From positions 106,507 to 170,506 of the forward strand of contig NZ_AQPN01000145.1 of the NCBI RefSeq assembly GCF_000403135.1: a DNA stretch of 64,000 nt, read 5' to 3'. This document shows, one piece after another, positions 46,373-56,182 of this stretch. The notes beneath the pieces are model-generated. The model made no database searches, was not told the origin of the DNA, and worked only from the letters and a program-made list of their open reading frames with translations. Each line of letters opens with the position of its first letter. The first letter of the stretch is position 1. This stretch comes from Arcticibacter svalbardensis MN12-7 (lineage in GTDB: Bacteria > Bacteroidota > Bacteroidia > Sphingobacteriales > Sphingobacteriaceae). A program made the translations under genes and the position numbers.

Positions 46373-47311
46373 TTAGAACCTGAGAGCTTTAATTAACACT
46401 AATATTGGGCAGATTTCGAGGGCACAAAGATACAGAATTAAATATAGTTTAGGGAACTTGTAGCTTGTTAAAATATTTGAAACAGCCCGGGTGAACTGAA
46501 AAAAAGCAATAAATAGGATTAAGGCTAAAGACAAATAGATATAATACGGTGCAAAGCGTGTAGGGGTTAAACTAAAGGCAACAACAATTGGCAGAAACAA
46601 TAGAGCTGCACTAAAATAGCTTAAAAATAGTATTGAAATATACTCCTTAACCAACTTTACCGAGTCAAACAGAAACCCAAGCAGTCTTAGCAAAATAATT
46701 TTTAATGTAAACAACCCAATTACAATCATGGAAAGCCTTAAAAACCATTGAAAACCACTATATGAATAGGAGAGTTGAAAATATTTCCCACATTGATATA
46801 AAAACATACCAATAGTAAAGCCAAACAGTAAATAGAGAAACACAAAAGGCCATGAATTAAAAAACTTCTCCTCCTTATTTATCTGACCTAAAACCCGGTT
46901 ACTGAAAAAAGCATTTATGATAGCTGATAGTTCATTAAAGAACATGTTTCTCAAAATAGCGAAGAGAATAAGAGCCACAAATACAAATGCGATAACCCAT
47001 AGTTCCCCTTTTTTTCTTGGAGCACCTTTATTATACTGCTGCTCATTTTTTACAAATTTTTTTGCCCAACCAACAAAATCCAGGTTTTTTACAGTATGTA
47101 CAGCAATAAGGCTATCCTTAAAAAGATTTGCTCTATTAGGATCCGGTGCCTGGAAAGAATTTATATTTAAAGAATATACTGAATCAGATAGAACAGATGA
47201 ATCTTGTAAAGAATGCATTTCCAGAACCGCAGAATCGACCTGAGCTTGCAGCGTAATACTATTTAAAAAAAATAGAACTGAGAGAAGAGGCAGAAATCTA
47301 ACCGAGACCAT
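46373..47311 (-). CDS. DUF4271 family membrane protein
   Basis: The 312-residue protein has a signal peptide (FLPLLSVLFFLNSITLQAQ) and a periplasmic stretch of about 80 residues, then about seven membrane helices from GELWVIAFVFVALILFAILRNMF onward. This topology and neighbourhood match DUF4271. The family's function is not established. It is eight bases upstream of the uroporphyrinogen-III synthase gene. Confidence 0.75.
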   Translation of the reverse strand: MVSVRFLPLLSVLFFLNSITLQAQVDSAVLEMHSLQDSSVLSDSVYSLNINSFQAPDPNRANLFKDSLIAVHTVKNLDFVGWAKKFVKNEQQYNKGAPRKKGELWVIAFVFVALILFAILRNMFFNELSAIINAFFSNRVLGQINKEEKFFNSWPFVFLYLLFGFTIGMFLYQCGKYFQLSYSYSGFQWFLRLSMIVIGLFTLKIILLRLLGFLFDSVKLVKEYISILFLSYFSAALLFLPIVVAFSLTPTRFAPYYIYLSLALILFIAFFQFTRAVSNILTSYKFPKLYLILYLCALEICPILVLIKALRF

Positions 47312-47334
47312 AACTTATATATTCGCAAATGTAG

Positions 47335-47745
47335 TTATTTTGCAGTCACTTTTCGAGCAGTAACACGTACTGCATCTGCCTCCATGGTTTCAAATACCAA
47401 AATATCCTGATCAAATTTCTTTATCAAAAAACGAATACTCCTAATCTTCCCGTCAGCCATACTTTCCTGATAACTTATCGTAGGATACTCAATTTTAAAA
47501 GTACCATGAGAAAGCTGCTTGCCTCCCCACATCATCACTATATCCCCTTTCGAGGTAAAGGTAATAGATGGATCATTTGCAGAAAGCTCTTCCTCTGATG
47601 TTGTATTTGGAGGATTTTGATTAGGGTTTTCCACTTTAATATACTTCCATTCTCCATAAAAGTCTTGCGTTTTTGGAGATGAAGAACAGCCAAACGATAT
47701 CAACACAGTACAATACACAAGTATTCGAAAAGTTTTTTTTAACAT
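47335..47745 (-). CDS. Lipocalin-like lipoprotein
   Basis: The 136-residue protein has a lipobox (VLISFGC, Cys20), then DFYGEWKYIKVENPN, an opening with the Gly-x-Trp typical of lipocalin-like domains. Strands ITFTSKGDIVMMWGGK and HGTFKIEYPTISYQE follow, with a final DILVFETMEADAVRVTARK. It is probably a small beta-barrel in the envelope. Ligand unknown. It lies 23 bases upstream of the DUF4271 gene on the same strand. Confidence 0.65.
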   Translation of the reverse strand: MLKKTFRILVYCTVLISFGCSSSPKTQDFYGEWKYIKVENPNQNPPNTTSEEELSANDPSITFTSKGDIVMMWGGKQLSHGTFKIEYPTISYQESMADGKIRSIRFLIKKFDQDILVFETMEADAVRVTARKVTAK

Positions 47746-47807
47746 ATCATATTAAATTAAATCAATAATGAGATTGGAATCCGCTATTCTTCTTCCTTAA
47801 AATAAAC

Positions 47808-48836
47808 TTAATAATTCATAGACTTTCCATCATCAAAACCCTTTTCAATGAATTCCCTGTTTCCATGAATATAAATATGAAAATTCTTATCTAACTTTAA
47901 AACAGTTTTATAGTTTTTAGTCTGGCTTTTAACTGCCGCTGCTGAAATATCAAAAGAATCACTAATCTCTGTACTGAATTCTTGTTCATAATTGCTCTTG
48001 AACGTTTTAAATGATTCAATTGCTATAGTATTACCTATCACCTCCCTGGAAAATTCATCTATATCAAAGCTGTCCTTATCTTTGAAATACTTCATTGATT
48101 TATTTAAAAGGTCAATTTTGTCAGCCTTTGTCACTTCAAACTCTGCTTCTACTGCTGAGGTAATAAAACTTTTATATACGCCCAAAGTGTTGAAAGTTTG
48201 ATTATAACTATCATTACGAATCCCTAATTTCAAAAAATCATCCTTCCAGTATACGGCTTCTGAACTTCGGTTCGTTTGATCTGCCACCATCACCTTGTAC
48301 CCCAATTCTTTTTCTGTCTTAAAAATCAGCGCTCCCTTATCCAGCTTATTGATGTCAATTCCACTTTCTTCATATTCCATCTCAAACCCACTTTGAACTG
48401 GCAATATTTTTAGATAAGTATCCTTTGTCTCTGATTTAAATATGCCAAGGGCATCCAAAAGCTCACCTTCAATTTGAACATTTTTAAACAAGACGACATA
48501 AAGTTCACCTGATTTTATCTTAGGATGACTAGAGACCTCGTACAGATACTTTGCCATTAATTCACTATTTTCATGAAAGCATCCTGCATCATCAAAAATA
48601 GAAGTACAAAAATGAAATATCTCGTTTAAATCCAGATTATCACTTGAATGGATCAACCGATAAACTTCGTTTATTTTCTCAAAAGGTTTTAGAAAATACT
48701 GGAGAAGGAGTTTACTTAAAAATTCATCCTCTATTTTTAGAGGTTCTTCAGATAGAACATAAAATTCATCCTGCATCTTGTTTCCAATACGATGAATGGA
48801 TAGTTGCTCAATTGAAGCTTCAAAAAAAGTGACCAT
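47808..48836 (-). CDS. Nucleoid-associated protein (NdpA/37-kDa family)
   Basis: The 342-residue protein shows the family's N-terminal segment (IEQLSIHRIGNKMQDEFYVLSE) and the central LYVVLFKNVQIEGELLDALGIFKSE. The YKVMVADQTNRSSEAVYWKDDFL motif follows, which is conserved in NdpA/YejK-like proteins. These bind double-stranded DNA in the nucleoid; the physiological role is poorly defined. The C-terminus ends HGNREFIEKGFDDGKSMNY. It is 62 bases upstream of the lipocalin-like gene. Confidence 0.8.
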   Translation of the reverse strand: MVTFFEASIEQLSIHRIGNKMQDEFYVLSEEPLKIEDEFLSKLLLQYFLKPFEKINEVYRLIHSSDNLDLNEIFHFCTSIFDDAGCFHENSELMAKYLYEVSSHPKIKSGELYVVLFKNVQIEGELLDALGIFKSETKDTYLKILPVQSGFEMEYEESGIDINKLDKGALIFKTEKELGYKVMVADQTNRSSEAVYWKDDFLKLGIRNDSYNQTFNTLGVYKSFITSAVEAEFEVTKADKIDLLNKSMKYFKDKDSFDIDEFSREVIGNTIAIESFKTFKSNYEQEFSTEISDSFDISAAAVKSQTKNYKTVLKLDKNFHIYIHGNREFIEKGFDDGKSMNY

Positions 48837-49100
48837 AATAAAATTGTAAAAGGACGAAACTTAATGAAATATTTCTTCATTAGTATACTCTTGATCAAAA
48901 TATACCGGATCCTTATGCCAAAATAGTAGGATATGGGCCATAATTATCCTTCCAGAAATTCCAATTTTTATAGAGATAGCGTAAATCTAAAGGGAGTTAA
49001 AAAGGTATTTACTGTTGAGCCAGCAACGAAATACCTCAGAAATTAAATCAGGTTATTAATCTTAAACACTGTCAAATATATTTTCAGGAAGCTTTATTAA
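48837..49100. other. Intergenic region, no gene seen
   Basis: About 260 bases upstream of the nucleoid-associated protein gene, with stops in all frames. It should contain that gene's promoter, but no perfect TAnnTTTG box is evident on the minus strand. Confidence 0.4.
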
Positions 49101-49138
49101 AATAAAAAATGGCAATTTCCAATTAGAAAACTGCCAAT
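49101..49138 (-). terminator. Terminator of the zinc-ribbon gene
   Basis: On the minus strand TTGGCAGTTTTC pairs imperfectly with GAAATTGCCA around a short loop, directly followed by TTTTTTATTTT. It lies about 95 bases beyond the stop of the small zinc-ribbon gene. Confidence 0.65.
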
Positions 49139-49231
49139 AATTAATTTTTTATACTGTTGGGTACTAGTTAAAATCTGATTGCCAAGTACATTTTTGATTC
49201 ATCATGTAGCCTCAATATCAATAAAACAGTG

Positions 49232-49426
49232 TTAATCGAAGAAAGCAGGTACATCCTCATCTTCCGTCATTAAGCTATCAATACGGGTACCACAATTCTG
49301 ACATTCAAAAAAATCTTCCTGAATTCTCAAATCATCGTTTAATATTTGTACGTAATTTAATGGTGAGTTACAGCAGTGACAGGTAAATATGGATGTGCTC
49401 ACTCTTGATATTTTTTCGTTAGCCAT
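49232..49426 (-). CDS. Small zinc-ribbon protein
   Basis: The 64-residue protein has four likely zinc ligands: CHCC near residue 16 and CQNC near residue 43 (FECQNCGTRID), separated by about 25 residues, as in zinc ribbons. The tail is strongly acidic (TEDEDVPAFFD). It may bind nucleic acid or another protein. No family name can be given. It is a single gene with its own terminator. Confidence 0.65.
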   Translation of the reverse strand: MANEKISRVSTSIFTCHCCNSPLNYVQILNDDLRIQEDFFECQNCGTRIDSLMTEDEDVPAFFD

Positions 49427-49648
49427 GACTTCTGGTTTGATGCATCAAAGTTACTTTCTTTCCACTTTCCTAATCTGATCAATATCATTTATCTACCTGA
49501 CATTTGGCATAAAGAATATCTTTTAGCAAACATTAATGATAAAATTGCTACCTAAAATCGCAATATGTTAGAAATTTTACAAGGATTTCGATCATCTCAT
49601 CCAAATGTCATTATCTAATCGAACACTATTTTTTTTTCATCTGAGCCC

Positions 49649-49656
49649 TATATTTG
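49649..49656 (+). promoter_or_regulatory. -7 promoter box of the efflux operon
   Basis: TATATTTG is a perfect TAnnTTTG box ending seven bases before the regulator's ATG. Transcription would then start at or next to the ATG, giving a leaderless or nearly leaderless mRNA. No clear -33 TTTG is visible in the T-rich sequence upstream. Confidence 0.45.
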
Positions 49657-49663
49657 CAACCGA

Positions 49664-50275
49664 ATGAACGTTCAATTAAACAATTTTACCTGTAAAAAGA
49701 CAGCAATTTTTGATAGCACATTGTGCTTAATTAAGGAGCACGGCTTCCATGGTACACCTATGAGCCTGATCGCTAAAAATGCAAATGTAGCCGCCGGCAC
49801 AATTTATCATTACTTTGAAAGTAAAGATGCCCTGATCAAAGCACTCTACATTTACGTCAAAGATGGTCTTGCCGACACAATACCCTTAGAAAACAATATC
49901 CTGTCTTACAAAGATCTGTTTATTCAATACTGGGTAGATCAATGCGAGTATTTTATAGCCCATGAAAATGCCTTATATTTTCTTGAGCAATACTTGACTT
50001 CCCCCTACAGGAATTCAAATCCTGAAATAGAAAGCAAACTATTTTTAACCCGAATCGTTCCATTTTTCCAAAAGGGCATTGATTCGGGACATATCCGCAA
50101 AATGGATTACCAACTGCTTATGCCTGTTATCCATGGAAGCATTGTTGCTGCGGCAAAATACCATTTATCAGGTCATTATGAATTTACAAAAGAAAAACTT
50201 CGAGAAACAGCCCTGATAATCTGGGATGGGATAAAAAAGCAACCTACTACAATTACCACTCACCCAATCATATGA
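49664..50275 (+). CDS. TetR/AcrR-family transcriptional regulator
   Basis: The 203-residue protein has the N-terminal TetR helix-turn-helix (IFDSTLCLIKEHGFHGTPMSLIAKNANVAAGTIYHYFESKDAL, residues 16-59) and a helical ligand-binding C-terminal part. It precedes TolC, MFP and RND genes with a four-base ATGA overlap, so it belongs to the operon it most likely represses. A TGAACGTTCA palindrome over its start codon is a candidate operator. Drug or bile-type compounds are typical inducers; none is shown here. Confidence 0.92.
   Translation: MNVQLNNFTCKKTAIFDSTLCLIKEHGFHGTPMSLIAKNANVAAGTIYHYFESKDALIKALYIYVKDGLADTIPLENNILSYKDLFIQYWVDQCEYFIAHENALYFLEQYLTSPYRNSNPEIESKLFLTRIVPFFQKGIDSGHIRKMDYQLLMPVIHGSIVAAAKYHLSGHYEFTKEKLRETALIIWDGIKKQPTTITTHPII
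49665..49674. promoter_or_regulatory. TGAACGTTCA palindrome, candidate TetR operator
   Basis: A perfect 10-base palindrome starts at the second base of the ATG and lies just downstream of the TATATTTG box. TGAACNNTTCA-like sites are frequent operators of AcrR-type repressors. Bound repressor here would block initiation and translation start. Autoregulation is inferred. Confidence 0.4.
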
Positions 50276-51621
50276 AAATCAACAAACTAATCTTCTCATT
50301 AGTATTAGCTATACCCTTTGTTATACCGGGGAAAATAAACGGACAAACAGTAGCAGGAGATTCATCAATCAATAATGCTACTTTAGATCAGTGTATTCAA
50401 TATGCGTTAAAAAACCAGCCAGCTGTTAAACAAGCACTCATCGATGAAGAAATTGGTGAACGGGACATCAAATCAGCACTCTCCGGTTGGTTGCCCCAAA
50501 TAAATGGTAATGCAAATCTCAACCATAACCTTAAACAACAAGTTTCCGTATTCCCAGTGGATGGAGTGCCCACTAATGTAACTATAGGAACCAAAAACAC
50601 CTCCTTAATATCGGTACAGGCTAATCAGAATATATTAAACGCAGGTTTAATCCAAGCATCTAAAACGGCAAAGTTCTTCAGACAACAGTTCAAACAAAAC
50701 ACAGAGAACAATGAAATAACTACAGTTGTCGATGTTAGTAAAGCTTTTTACGACATTTTGACCAGCAGAGAGCAGTTAAACATTACAGATGAAAATATCG
50801 CACGCCTTCAAAAACAATTAAAAGATGCATTTGCTCAATATGAAGGAGGCCTTGTCGATAAAACAGATTATAAACGTGCACAAATCAGCTTAAGTAACTC
50901 CCAAGCCGATAAAAAAAGAATTACCGAATTATTAAAATACAAATATGCTTACCTGAAACAGCTTATAGGTTACCCGGTAACCGCTGATTTTATGATCAAT
51001 GCAAATAATACCAGCATGGAAAATGAAATATTGCTGGACACCACACAACAACTCAATTACCAGAACAGAGTTGAATACAGACAATTGGCCACACAGCGTG
51101 AACTGCAACGAATCAACACAAATTATAATAAACTAGCATACCTTCCAACCCTTTCAGCTTTCATTAATTACGGCGAAAATTATTTAAACGATAACTTTAG
51201 GAATCTGTATGATACCAATTACCCTAGCTCTGTTGGCGGCCTGACCCTCAGTATCCCTATTTTCCAGGGAACCAAACGTACCCAGGAAATACGAAAAGCA
51301 CAACTACAGGAAAAAAGAGCCGATCTGGATCTGATACAAGCAAAAAATTCGATCTATAGCCAAACGGAAGCCGCTATGGCCTCATATAAAGCCAATCTGA
51401 ATGATTGGAAAACATCCCGTCAGAACGTTACCCTTTCCCAGGAAGTGTATAATACCATCAAGGTTCAATATGATGAAGGTATTAAATCATACCTGGAACT
51501 GATGACAGCAGAAACTGATCTGCGCACCACTCAAATTAATTATCTCAATGCATTATACAGTTTGCTATCCAGTAAACTCGACGTACAACAGGCTTTAGGA
51601 ACCATTACCATTCAACAATAA
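50272..51621 (+). CDS. TolC-family outer-membrane efflux protein
   Basis: The 449-residue protein has a signal peptide ending KINGQ and two repeats of the outer-membrane efflux protein fold. Landmarks are ATLDQCIQYALKNQPAVKQALIDEEIGE near the start, NILNAGLIQASK and the C-terminal repeat SVGGLTLSIPIFQGTKRTQEIRKAQLQ. It forms the trimeric exit duct of a tripartite pump. It overlaps the regulator by four bases and is three bases before the adaptor gene. Confidence 0.93.
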   Translation: MKINKLIFSLVLAIPFVIPGKINGQTVAGDSSINNATLDQCIQYALKNQPAVKQALIDEEIGERDIKSALSGWLPQINGNANLNHNLKQQVSVFPVDGVPTNVTIGTKNTSLISVQANQNILNAGLIQASKTAKFFRQQFKQNTENNEITTVVDVSKAFYDILTSREQLNITDENIARLQKQLKDAFAQYEGGLVDKTDYKRAQISLSNSQADKKRITELLKYKYAYLKQLIGYPVTADFMINANNTSMENEILLDTTQQLNYQNRVEYRQLATQRELQRINTNYNKLAYLPTLSAFINYGENYLNDNFRNLYDTNYPSSVGGLTLSIPIFQGTKRTQEIRKAQLQEKRADLDLIQAKNSIYSQTEAAMASYKANLNDWKTSRQNVTLSQEVYNTIKVQYDEGIKSYLELMTAETDLRTTQINYLNALYSLLSSKLDVQQALGTITIQQ

Positions 51622-51624
51622 CCC

Positions 51625-52761
51625 ATGATGAATAACAAATTAACACTTGCTTCTTTACTAATAGGTGCCGTTTTATTTACGGCCTGTGGAGGATCAGATC
51701 AAAGCAAGCAACAAGCACAGGCAGCTCCACCAGCTGTCCCTGTCACTACTTATACCGTTCAAAAGGAACAAGTTAACGGCATTGATTCTTACCCGGGAAC
51801 TATTGTTGCATTAAATGAAGTAGAACTTAGGGCCGAAGTAAATGGCTACATCACTGCTATTTATGTAAAAGATGGCCAAAAGGTATCAAAAGGACAGAAA
51901 TTATATGAAATTGATCGTAGCCGATACCAGGCCGTCTACAATCAGGCAAATGCACAGCTTATGATAGCAAAAGCAAACCTGACTAAATCCCAAAAGGACT
52001 CAGAAAGGTATACCAGGCTTGCCGCACAAGATGCCATAGCGAAACAGCGTGTAGATTATGCACAGGCTGATTTACAAACCGCACAAGCACAAGTTTCCGC
52101 AGCGCAGGCTACTCTATCTAACGCCGCTACCGATCTTCGCCGCTCTACAATCATCGCCCCCTTAACAGGAAAAATAGGGATCACTATGATTAGAAAAGGA
52201 ACATTAGTTACCGCTGGTTCAACCCTAATCAATACTCTTTCTGCGCCTGATCCAATTGGTGTAGACATCAATATCAACGAAAGTGACATCTCTTACTTTA
52301 CCAGATTACAACAACAGAAAGCAGCCAGTTTTGACATTATTTTATCTGATCAAACGAAGTACTCCTCTAGCGGGAAAGTACTTGCTGTAGATCGAGCGGT
52401 AGATGCACAGACCGGCACCATTCGTGTTCGTGCCAGTTTCCCTAATAATAGCGGAAAACTTATTGCCGGTATGAATTGCACTGTTGAGGTACCCAATAAA
52501 CAATCCGGTGAACAAATCACTATTCCTTACCAATCTGTAATTGAGCAATTGGGCGAATTTACTGTATATGTTGTAGGCGACAGTAATAAGGTAGCTCAAC
52601 GTCAGGTTAAACTTGGCATTAAGGTAGCCGATAAAATTGTGATTCAGGAAGGACTGAAAGCAGGAGAAGTAATCGTCAGTGAAGGCACACAAAACCTCAA
52701 AGAAGGAGTCAAAGTGCAAACTGGAGCTCCTGCACAGGCAGCTACTGCCGCAAAGAAATAA
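51625..52761 (+). CDS. RND efflux periplasmic adaptor (HlyD/MFP family), lipoprotein
   Basis: The 378-residue protein has a lipobox (GAVLFTAC, Cys about 20). Its lipoyl-like halves are VNGYITAIYVKDGQKVSKGQKLYEID and LRRSTIIAPLTGKIG, separated by a helical hairpin (AQLMIAKANLTKSQKDSERY through AAQATLSNAATDL). Barrel and membrane-proximal domains follow. It bridges the RND pump and TolC. The start is three bases after the tolC-type gene, and the RND gene follows by 27. Confidence 0.93.
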   Translation: MMNNKLTLASLLIGAVLFTACGGSDQSKQQAQAAPPAVPVTTYTVQKEQVNGIDSYPGTIVALNEVELRAEVNGYITAIYVKDGQKVSKGQKLYEIDRSRYQAVYNQANAQLMIAKANLTKSQKDSERYTRLAAQDAIAKQRVDYAQADLQTAQAQVSAAQATLSNAATDLRRSTIIAPLTGKIGITMIRKGTLVTAGSTLINTLSAPDPIGVDININESDISYFTRLQQQKAASFDIILSDQTKYSSSGKVLAVDRAVDAQTGTIRVRASFPNNSGKLIAGMNCTVEVPNKQSGEQITIPYQSVIEQLGEFTVYVVGDSNKVAQRQVKLGIKVADKIVIQEGLKAGEVIVSEGTQNLKEGVKVQTGAPAQAATAAKK

Positions 52762-52788
52762 TGTTATTACAAAGTAGATAAAATCTAT

Positions 52789-55700
52789 ATGATCTCAGAA
52801 GTATTTATACGACGACCCGTCACCGCTATCGTCATCTCCATTCTGATTGTGCTGATTGGTGTTATTGTTTTAACCACGCTACCTATCAGTCAATACCCAA
52901 ATATTGCCCCTCCAACGGTAACCGTAAGTAGTACCTATACAGGTGCAGATGCCGAAACAGTTGAAAAAACGGTTACCACACCCATAGAAAGTCAAATCAA
53001 CGGTACACCAGGAATGTCTTATATGTCCTCCAACAGTACATCTGACGGACGTTCTGCTATTACCGTCACATTTGATGTGGGTACCGACATTGACATTGCC
53101 ACACTGGACGTACAAAACCGGGTAGGTATTGCAGAACCTGCTCTTCCAGAAGCAGTAAGACGCCTTGGAGTAACAACCCGTAAAGCCAATACAGATATCC
53201 TGATGGTATTGGGACTATATTCTCCCAAAGGCACTCACGACGTTAAGTTCATGTCCAATTACGTGAATTTATATATACGGGATGCCATCCTTCGAGTACC
53301 TGGTGTAGGTGACGTACAGTCTTTTGGACAACCTTTTAGTATGCGTATCTGGCTGGACGCCGGAAAGATGGCCCAGCTGAACTTAACTCCAGCAGATGTA
53401 TCTACCGCTATTCAGGAACAAAATGTAAGGGTTCCGGGAGGAAGTGTAGGTGGTGCCCCTCAACAATCCTCTCAGGCATTTGAGTTTTCGGTAATCCTTG
53501 ATGGAGACCTTGAAACAGAAGATCAGTTTAAAAACATCATTATAAAAACGGGTGCAGACGGATCAATTGTATATTTAAAAGATGTCGCCCGGGTTGAACT
53601 TGGAGAATTCTCTTATGCAATCAATGCTAAAGTAAATGGCAAAGCAGCATCCATGATGGCTATCAATCAAATGCCAGGAGGAAATGCAGTCCAAACAGCT
53701 GAAGGGATTTATAAAACGCTGGAAGAACTAAAAAGATCCTTTCCAAGTGATATGGATTATACCATCGGTTACGAAACCGTTTCTGTAATCAACGTATCCA
53801 TTGAGGCTGTTATTCATACCTTAATTGAAGCGCTTGTCTTGGTAACTCTTGTCGTATTCCTGTTCCTTCAAAGTTGGAGAGCGACTTTAATACCCGTACT
53901 GGCAATTCCAGTATCGATTATTGGTACATTCATTTTCTTTACTTTGCTTGGCTTTTCCATTAATACGTTAACCATGCTGGCCTTTGTACTGGCTATTGGT
54001 ATAGTGGTGGATGACGCCATTGTGGTGGTAGAGGCTGTCCAGCATTATATCGATCACGAGAAGCTCTCTGCCAAAGAAGCAACCTCCAGAGCAATGAAAG
54101 ATATTACAGCTCCGGTAATTGCCATCGCACTTATCCTTGCTGCAGTATTTATACCCGTTGGTTTTATTCCAGGAATGGTTGGTCAGCTCTATCAGCAGTT
54201 TTCCATTACCATTGCCGTATCTGTAATTATATCTGCCTTTATTGCATTATCACTTACACCGGCATTGTGCTCGCTGTTATTAGTACCAATGAACCTCAAT
54301 AAAGAGTCAAGGGGGCTTAATAAATTCTTCTATAGATTCAATAGATGGTTTCAACATATTACAGGCAAGTATTCTAATGGTGTTCAATGGACCATTCGCA
54401 AAACACCTATGGCATTGATCCTTCTTGTATGTATTTTTATCGGAACAGTTGGATTATTTAGAAGCAAATCCGCCGGTTTCATTCCTAACGAAGATGCCGG
54501 TGTCTTTCTAATGGGAGTATCTCTTCCTGAAGGAGCTTCAGCAGCCCGTACGAATGCATTTATTGAAACCATTATAGGAAGAATTAAGAAAGAAATTCCT
54601 GAAGTCAAAAACATTACTTCAATCCAGGGAATTAACATCCTGAACAGGTCATTTAAATCAAATGCCGGAACTTTCTTCGTGCAAATGAAGAATTGGGACG
54701 AGCGCGAAAAAACCGTTGTGGAGGCCATAGGTCAAATCCAAGGTATGTTTGCTGGCAGCAAGGAAGGAAGTATACTGGCTGTTTCTCCACCCGCAATTCC
54801 CGGCTTAGGTGTCAGTGGGGGTTTTAGTATTCAAATTGAAGAGCAAACTGCTGGAAGCCTTAAAGATTTTCAAGCTGCGGCATATAAATTTCTTGGAGCA
54901 GTAAGCCAACGTCCGGAGATTGCCATGGCCTATACTTTGTTTAATGCCAATACGCCAAACTATCAACTTACAGTTGACCGGGAGCAAGCTAAAAAGATGG
55001 GTGTATCCGTTGGTGCTATTTATAGTACAATTTCCAGTTATCTTGGTAGTAGCTACATCAATGACTTTACCCGTTATGGAAGAAATTATCGGGTAGTTAC
55101 ACAGGCTGATACCACTTATCGTCAGCATATTGAAGATATAGGTAAACTATACGTCAAAAATTTAGCTGGGAATAATGTTCCTCTAAGCGGATTGGTCAAG
55201 TATCAGATAGCACAAACTGCTACAATTATCAATCATTACAATTTATTCCGTTCAATTGAAGTCAGTGGAAGTGCAGCAGCAGGATATAGTAGTGGTGATG
55301 CCCTTGATGCCCTTGAGGAAGTTGCCGCGCAAACCCTACCACAAGGTTATTCGTACAGCTTCTCCGGTTTAAGTGCCCAGGAACGTGAAGCAGGAAGCAG
55401 CACGCTACTCATTTTTGGATTATGTATTGTGTTCGTATTCCTTTTACTTGCGGCACTCTACGAGAGCTGGTCTGTCCCTTTCTCTATTTTGCTATCAGTT
55501 CCATTAGGACTCTTTGGTGCGATACTAGCGCTAACCTTCCTTCCAAAAATTGATAACAATATATATGCTCAGATTGGATTGGTTACCCTGATTGGTCTTG
55601 CCGCTAAAAATGCAATCTTAATTGTTGAGTTTGCTAAAGAACGTGTCGATTGGGGAATGGAAGTTGTTGCTGCGACTATCGAAGCTGTAAAATTAAGACT

Positions 55701-55989
55701 TCGACCTATTATCATGACCTCCATGGCCTTTATATTAGGTATTATCCCATTGATGCTTTCCTCAGGTGCTGGTGCCATCGCCCGTACAACGATTGGATGG
55801 ACCGTATTTGGAGGGATGCTTGCAGCAACCCTACTAGCCATCTTTTTCGTTCCAGTTCTATTTATATTCATCACCCGCCTGGCTTATGGAAAAAAGAAAC
55901 TTGAAGAACTTCAGGCTAATTACAATGCTGAACAGCATACAGACACGCTTCATGTTGACGAGAAAGACAATGAAGATGGTAAAATATAG
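52789..55989 (+). CDS. RND multidrug efflux transporter, HAE1 type (AcrB-like)
   Basis: The 1066-residue pump has twelve membrane helices and two large periplasmic loops. Typical HAE1 segments are FIRRPVTAIVISILIVLIG, YPNIAPPTVTVSSTYTGA, TMLAFVLAIGIVVDDAIVVVEAV (helix 4 with the proton-relay Asp pair) and IGLVTLIGLAAKNAILIVEFAKE (helix 10 with Lys). It exports hydrophobic compounds using the proton gradient. The substrate range cannot be read from sequence. It is the last gene of the operon, followed by a strong terminator. Confidence 0.95.
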   Translation: MISEVFIRRPVTAIVISILIVLIGVIVLTTLPISQYPNIAPPTVTVSSTYTGADAETVEKTVTTPIESQINGTPGMSYMSSNSTSDGRSAITVTFDVGTDIDIATLDVQNRVGIAEPALPEAVRRLGVTTRKANTDILMVLGLYSPKGTHDVKFMSNYVNLYIRDAILRVPGVGDVQSFGQPFSMRIWLDAGKMAQLNLTPADVSTAIQEQNVRVPGGSVGGAPQQSSQAFEFSVILDGDLETEDQFKNIIIKTGADGSIVYLKDVARVELGEFSYAINAKVNGKAASMMAINQMPGGNAVQTAEGIYKTLEELKRSFPSDMDYTIGYETVSVINVSIEAVIHTLIEALVLVTLVVFLFLQSWRATLIPVLAIPVSIIGTFIFFTLLGFSINTLTMLAFVLAIGIVVDDAIVVVEAVQHYIDHEKLSAKEATSRAMKDITAPVIAIALILAAVFIPVGFIPGMVGQLYQQFSITIAVSVIISAFIALSLTPALCSLLLVPMNLNKESRGLNKFFYRFNRWFQHITGKYSNGVQWTIRKTPMALILLVCIFIGTVGLFRSKSAGFIPNEDAGVFLMGVSLPEGASAARTNAFIETIIGRIKKEIPEVKNITSIQGINILNRSFKSNAGTFFVQMKNWDEREKTVVEAIGQIQGMFAGSKEGSILAVSPPAIPGLGVSGGFSIQIEEQTAGSLKDFQAAAYKFLGAVSQRPEIAMAYTLFNANTPNYQLTVDREQAKKMGVSVGAIYSTISSYLGSSYINDFTRYGRNYRVVTQADTTYRQHIEDIGKLYVKNLAGNNVPLSGLVKYQIAQTATIINHYNLFRSIEVSGSAAAGYSSGDALDALEEVAAQTLPQGYSYSFSGLSAQEREAGSSTLLIFGLCIVFVFLLLAALYESWSVPFSILLSVPLGLFGAILALTFLPKIDNNIYAQIGLVTLIGLAAKNAILIVEFAKERVDWGMEVVAATIEAVKLRLRPIIMTSMAFILGIIPLMLSSGAGAIARTTIGWTVFGGMLAATLLAIFFVPVLFIFITRLAYGKKKLEELQANYNAEQHTDTLHVDEKDNEDGKI

Positions 55990-56048
55990 TTAATGTTAAT
56001 CGTTACAAAGAGGTTTATACCAAACAATTAAAATCGCTTTGTTCTCAT

Positions 56049-56098
56049 AAAAAGGTATTAAACCAAACTGTCTAAGTTTGGTTTAATACCTTTTTTTT
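56049..56098 (+). terminator. Strong intrinsic terminator of the efflux operon
   Basis: AAAGGTATTAAACCAAACT (56051-56069) pairs perfectly with AGTTTGGTTTAATACCTTT (56075-56093) around a five-base loop, and the run of T continues to 56098. It is 60 bases after the RND stop and probably also shields the LacI gene. Confidence 0.93.
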
Positions 56099-56123
56099 GC
56101 TAAAGTTCTAAATTGTCTCCTGA

Positions 56124-56148
56124 TTCGTACCTCTCCCTCCAGTACGAA
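56124..56148. promoter_or_regulatory. TTCGTAC-N11-GTACGAA inverted repeat before the LacI-type gene
   Basis: Perfect seven-base arms (56124-56130 and 56142-56148) with an 11-base spacer lie 35 bases before the LacI-family start. It could be a binding site for a dimeric regulator, possibly the LacI protein itself. The wide spacer is unlike the compact LacI operators, so the match is tentative. Confidence 0.3.
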
Positions 56149-56182
56149 CTCTAATCATAATTGTATATCTTCGTATTGGTAT

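Noticed and set aside
52056..55874. Several minus-strand open frames inside the efflux genes
   Set aside because: They are antisense to strongly conserved RND and adaptor coding sequence and have no domain content.
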